The position numbers were made by a program, and so were the translations under genes. From positions 19,913 through 83,912 of the forward strand of contig CAKOYF010000005.1 of NCBI GenBank assembly GCA_934130595.1: a stretch of DNA of 64,000 nucleotides, read 5' to 3'. Below the pieces are notes generated by a model. The model saw only the letters and a program-made list of their open reading frames with translations. It made no database searches and was not told the DNA's origin. The DNA comes from an uncultured Clostridia bacterium. Its GTDB lineage: Bacteria; Bacillota; Clostridia; TANB77; CAG-465. Positions 62,276-64,000 of the stretch are shown in pieces. Each line of letters begins with the position of its first letter. Positions within the stretch are counted from its first letter, which is position 1.

Positions 62276-63316
62276 ATGATTTCAATTAACATGATGTCTA
62301 GTGCAGACAAGGTAAAAGGACAAGGCGTTTTATCTGCACATGATGAACAAGTAGGACTTATGAAACAAATAGATGAATTTAATATTGAAGAAAATAAATT
62401 AGATATTTGTGATATTACACATTTTCATACTGTGAACTTAGAATATTACTTATGGCTACCTTTTTTAAAGAGGAAGTCTACAACAGTAGCATATGTACAT
62501 TTTGTACCTCAAACTTTAGAGGGAAGTTTACATCTGTTTAAACCATTTAAACATGTTTTTTATAGATACTTAATTAAATTTTATAACAGTATGGATAGAC
62601 TAGTTGTAGTTAATCCATATTTTATAGACGTTTTAAATAGTTATGGGATAAATAAAGAAAAAATAAAATATATACCAAATTATGTATCAAGTGAAAATTT
62701 TTATCCTAAAACAGCTGAAGAAAAAGATGAAATAAGAAAAAAATATAATATAGCAAAAGATAAATTTGTAGTGCTTTCTGTAGGACAACTACAAAAAAGA
62801 AAAGGTGTTATAGAATTTATAGAACTAGCTAAGACTATGCCAGACATTGAATTTGTATGGGCTGGTGGAGCTGTTTTTGGAAAAATGACTGAAGGATATG
62901 ATGAAATAAAAGAAATAATAAATAATGATCTACCTTCTAATGTACACTTTTTAGGGTTAGTTGCTAGAGAAGAAATGAATAATATATATAATTTAGCTAA
63001 CGTGATGTTTTTACCATCATATGAAGAATTATTTCCTATGTGTATATTAGAGGCAATGTGTGTAAATATTCCTGTTTTAACTCGTGATTTGGATATTTAT
63101 AATGGAATATTATTTGATTTTTATGCTAGTGGTAAGGATAATGATGAATTTAGACAAATAATTCAAAAGCTACATGAAGATAATTCTTTTTATGACACAA
63201 TGGTACAAAAATCTAAGGAAGGAAATATATTTTACAGTAAAGAAAATATATCAAATATGTGGCACGAATTTTATAAAGAATGCGTAAAATATAAGGATGG
63301 TATTAATGGAAGATAA
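62276..63316 (+). CDS. GT4 glycosyltransferase, glycolipid-synthase type
   Basis: A 346-residue GT-B enzyme whose N terminus (MISINMMSSADKVKGQGVLS) is typical of the LafB/CpoA group that adds a second hexose to glucosyl-diacylglycerol for membrane glycolipids and lipoteichoic-acid anchors. VLSVGQLQKRKGVIEFIELA starts the donor half near 163, and EX7E lies in YEELFPMCILEAM near 258. GGGGG precedes the ATG; TATAAT at 62241-62246 may be the promoter. It overlaps the next gene by 11 bases, so the two proteins probably act together at the membrane. Confidence 0.87.
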   Translation: MISINMMSSADKVKGQGVLSAHDEQVGLMKQIDEFNIEENKLDICDITHFHTVNLEYYLWLPFLKRKSTTVAYVHFVPQTLEGSLHLFKPFKHVFYRYLIKFYNSMDRLVVVNPYFIDVLNSYGINKEKIKYIPNYVSSENFYPKTAEEKDEIRKKYNIAKDKFVVLSVGQLQKRKGVIEFIELAKTMPDIEFVWAGGAVFGKMTEGYDEIKEIINNDLPSNVHFLGLVAREEMNNIYNLANVMFLPSYEELFPMCILEAMCVNIPVLTRDLDIYNGILFDFYASGKDNDEFRQIIQKLHEDNSFYDTMVQKSKEGNIFYSKENISNMWHEFYKECVKYKDGINGR

Positions 63317-63905
63317 GAAATTTAAAAGAATTATAAATATTATAAGCATTGTTGGAACAATTATGGTATGTATTTTTTTCTATTTTGCATTAAAAGAGCA
63401 AATTTTTACGTCTGAAGAAAAAATGCAATTGCTTCTTAAAAAGAGTGGATATTTTGCACCTGTTATATTTGTAATAATACAAATAGTGCAAGTTGTTATT
63501 CCAATAATTCCAGGAGGAATAAGTCAAGGAGTAGGAGTATTAATATTTGGGCCATGGTGGGGATTTGTATACAATTACGTAGGAATTGTATTGGGTTCTA
63601 TAATAGCCTTTTTAATAGCAAGAAAATATGGAATGCCTTTAATTTACAAAATGTTTAAAAAAGAGCTGGTAGATAAATATATAGGATGGTTAAACAAAGG
63701 TAAAAAGTTTGAAGCCTTCTTTGCACTTGCAATTTTTTTACCAGTTGCACCAGACGACTTTTTGTGTTATTTTGCTGGAGTAACAAATATTAGTGTAAAG
63801 AAGTTTGTAGCAATAATAATACTACTAAAACCATTTACAATTTCAGCTTACAGTCTAATATTAGTATCAGCTTCTAATGTATTATTAAAATTATTTGGAC
63901 AATAA
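63306..63905 (+). CDS. TVP38/TMEM64 (DedA-like) membrane protein
   Basis: A 199-residue membrane protein with five or six spans and the SNARE-associated/VTT core: PVIFVIIQIVQVVIPIIPGG near residue 50, VGVLIFGPWWGFVYNYVGI, and FLPVAPDDFLCYFAGVTNIS near 145. The family is linked to lipid scrambling or flipping of undecaprenyl or phospholipids. ATG 63306 has AAGGATGG about nine bases upstream; the ATG at 63297 has none. Start lies within the GT4 gene end. Confidence 0.87.
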   Translation: MEDKKFKRIINIISIVGTIMVCIFFYFALKEQIFTSEEKMQLLLKKSGYFAPVIFVIIQIVQVVIPIIPGGISQGVGVLIFGPWWGFVYNYVGIVLGSIIAFLIARKYGMPLIYKMFKKELVDKYIGWLNKGKKFEAFFALAIFLPVAPDDFLCYFAGVTNISVKKFVAIIILLKPFTISAYSLILVSASNVLLKLFGQ

Positions 63906-63939
63906 AAAAATACAAGCCAAAAGGTGAAGTGGTAAAATG

Positions 63940-63977
63940 AAAGTGGACACAAAAAGTCCACTTTTATTTTTTTATGT
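63940..63977 (+). terminator. intrinsic terminator after the TMEM64 gene
   Basis: Stem AAAGTGGAC / GTCCACTTT with an ACAAAAA loop, then T-rich tail. A fresh GAGGAGG ribosome site at the window's end announces a gene beyond it. Confidence 0.9.
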
Positions 63978-64000
63978 TAAAATATAAATGAGGAGGTAAA

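Noticed and set aside
1..64000. CRISPR array, prophage or insertion sequence
   Set aside because: No regularly spaced repeats, transposase, integrase or phage structural genes were found on either strand.

Overview
The window is a stretch of chromosome from a very AT-rich Clostridia-like Firmicute. Genes have strong AGGAGG-type ribosome binding sites, arginine is written almost only as AGA, and most operons end in hairpin-plus-T-run terminators. The cell wall set (MreBCD, PBP2, RodA, PBP1A, UppP) and a YlbJ-type sporulation membrane protein fit a Gram-positive, probably spore-forming anaerobe, perhaps an uncultured gut lineage; that last placement is inference. Nearly all genes are on the + strand. 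No tRNA, rRNA, insertion sequence, prophage or CRISPR array was seen.

Layout. 1-6250: end of an unidentified gene, the acetate pathway pta-ackA, an M24 and an M18 peptidase, and a RodA/FtsW-type polymerase. 6300-9110: a 49-residue membrane protein, dusB, and two orphan repeat-rich proteins. 9150-16240: an RNA-binding YlmH homologue, the tRNA methylthiotransferase MtaB, a DUF4321 protein, then mreB-mreC-mreD-mrdA for rod shape. 16290-18690: a TIM-barrel sugar-phosphate enzyme and a phosphogluco/phosphomannomutase.

18900-40050 is a large surface polysaccharide locus. It holds an ABC exporter (permease plus ATPase), a set of paralogous glycosyltransferases including a fused one, two large membrane glycosyltransferase-like proteins, a polyprenol-type GT2 with its DUF2304 partner, further GT2/GT4 enzymes, a DUF4422 protein, a Wzx-like flippase, UDP-galactopyranose mutase, a polysaccharide deacetylase, GalE, a CDP-glycerol-type polymer transferase, and an IspD/TarI-like cytidylyltransferase with an extended SDR. 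Galactofuranose and a CDP-activated polyol phosphate are therefore likely building blocks.

40070-51240: a 43-residue ORF and a 530-residue coiled-coil protein of unknown role, a FabG-like SDR, a minus-strand pair (small Met/Tyr/Asn-rich protein and YlbJ), an RlmK-like methyltransferase, rpoZ, a cytidylate kinase-like P-loop protein, priA, a beta-CASP nuclease, a membrane-anchored unknown and a MazF toxin with no visible antitoxin. 51260-59490: PBP1A, a phosphodiester glycosidase, an anchored unknown, uppP, a secreted GH25 muramidase with a dockerin, and a degenerate histidine-kinase-like protein. 62270-63980: a glycolipid-type GT4 and a TVP38/TMEM64 membrane protein.

The most unusual part is 59550-61430. 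It contains a structured 5' leader, a gene with atypical codon use encoding a membrane-anchored acidic stalk with a terminal Ig-like domain, and then about 350 nt of apparently non-coding, strongly foldable sequence ending in an ideal terminator. A 20-21 nt inverted repeat brackets the gene. Other points worth a second look are a glycosyltransferase that seems to start at AUA (27402), two places where a promoter is nested inside the previous gene's terminator, and a possible C-rich small RNA at 43057-43139.
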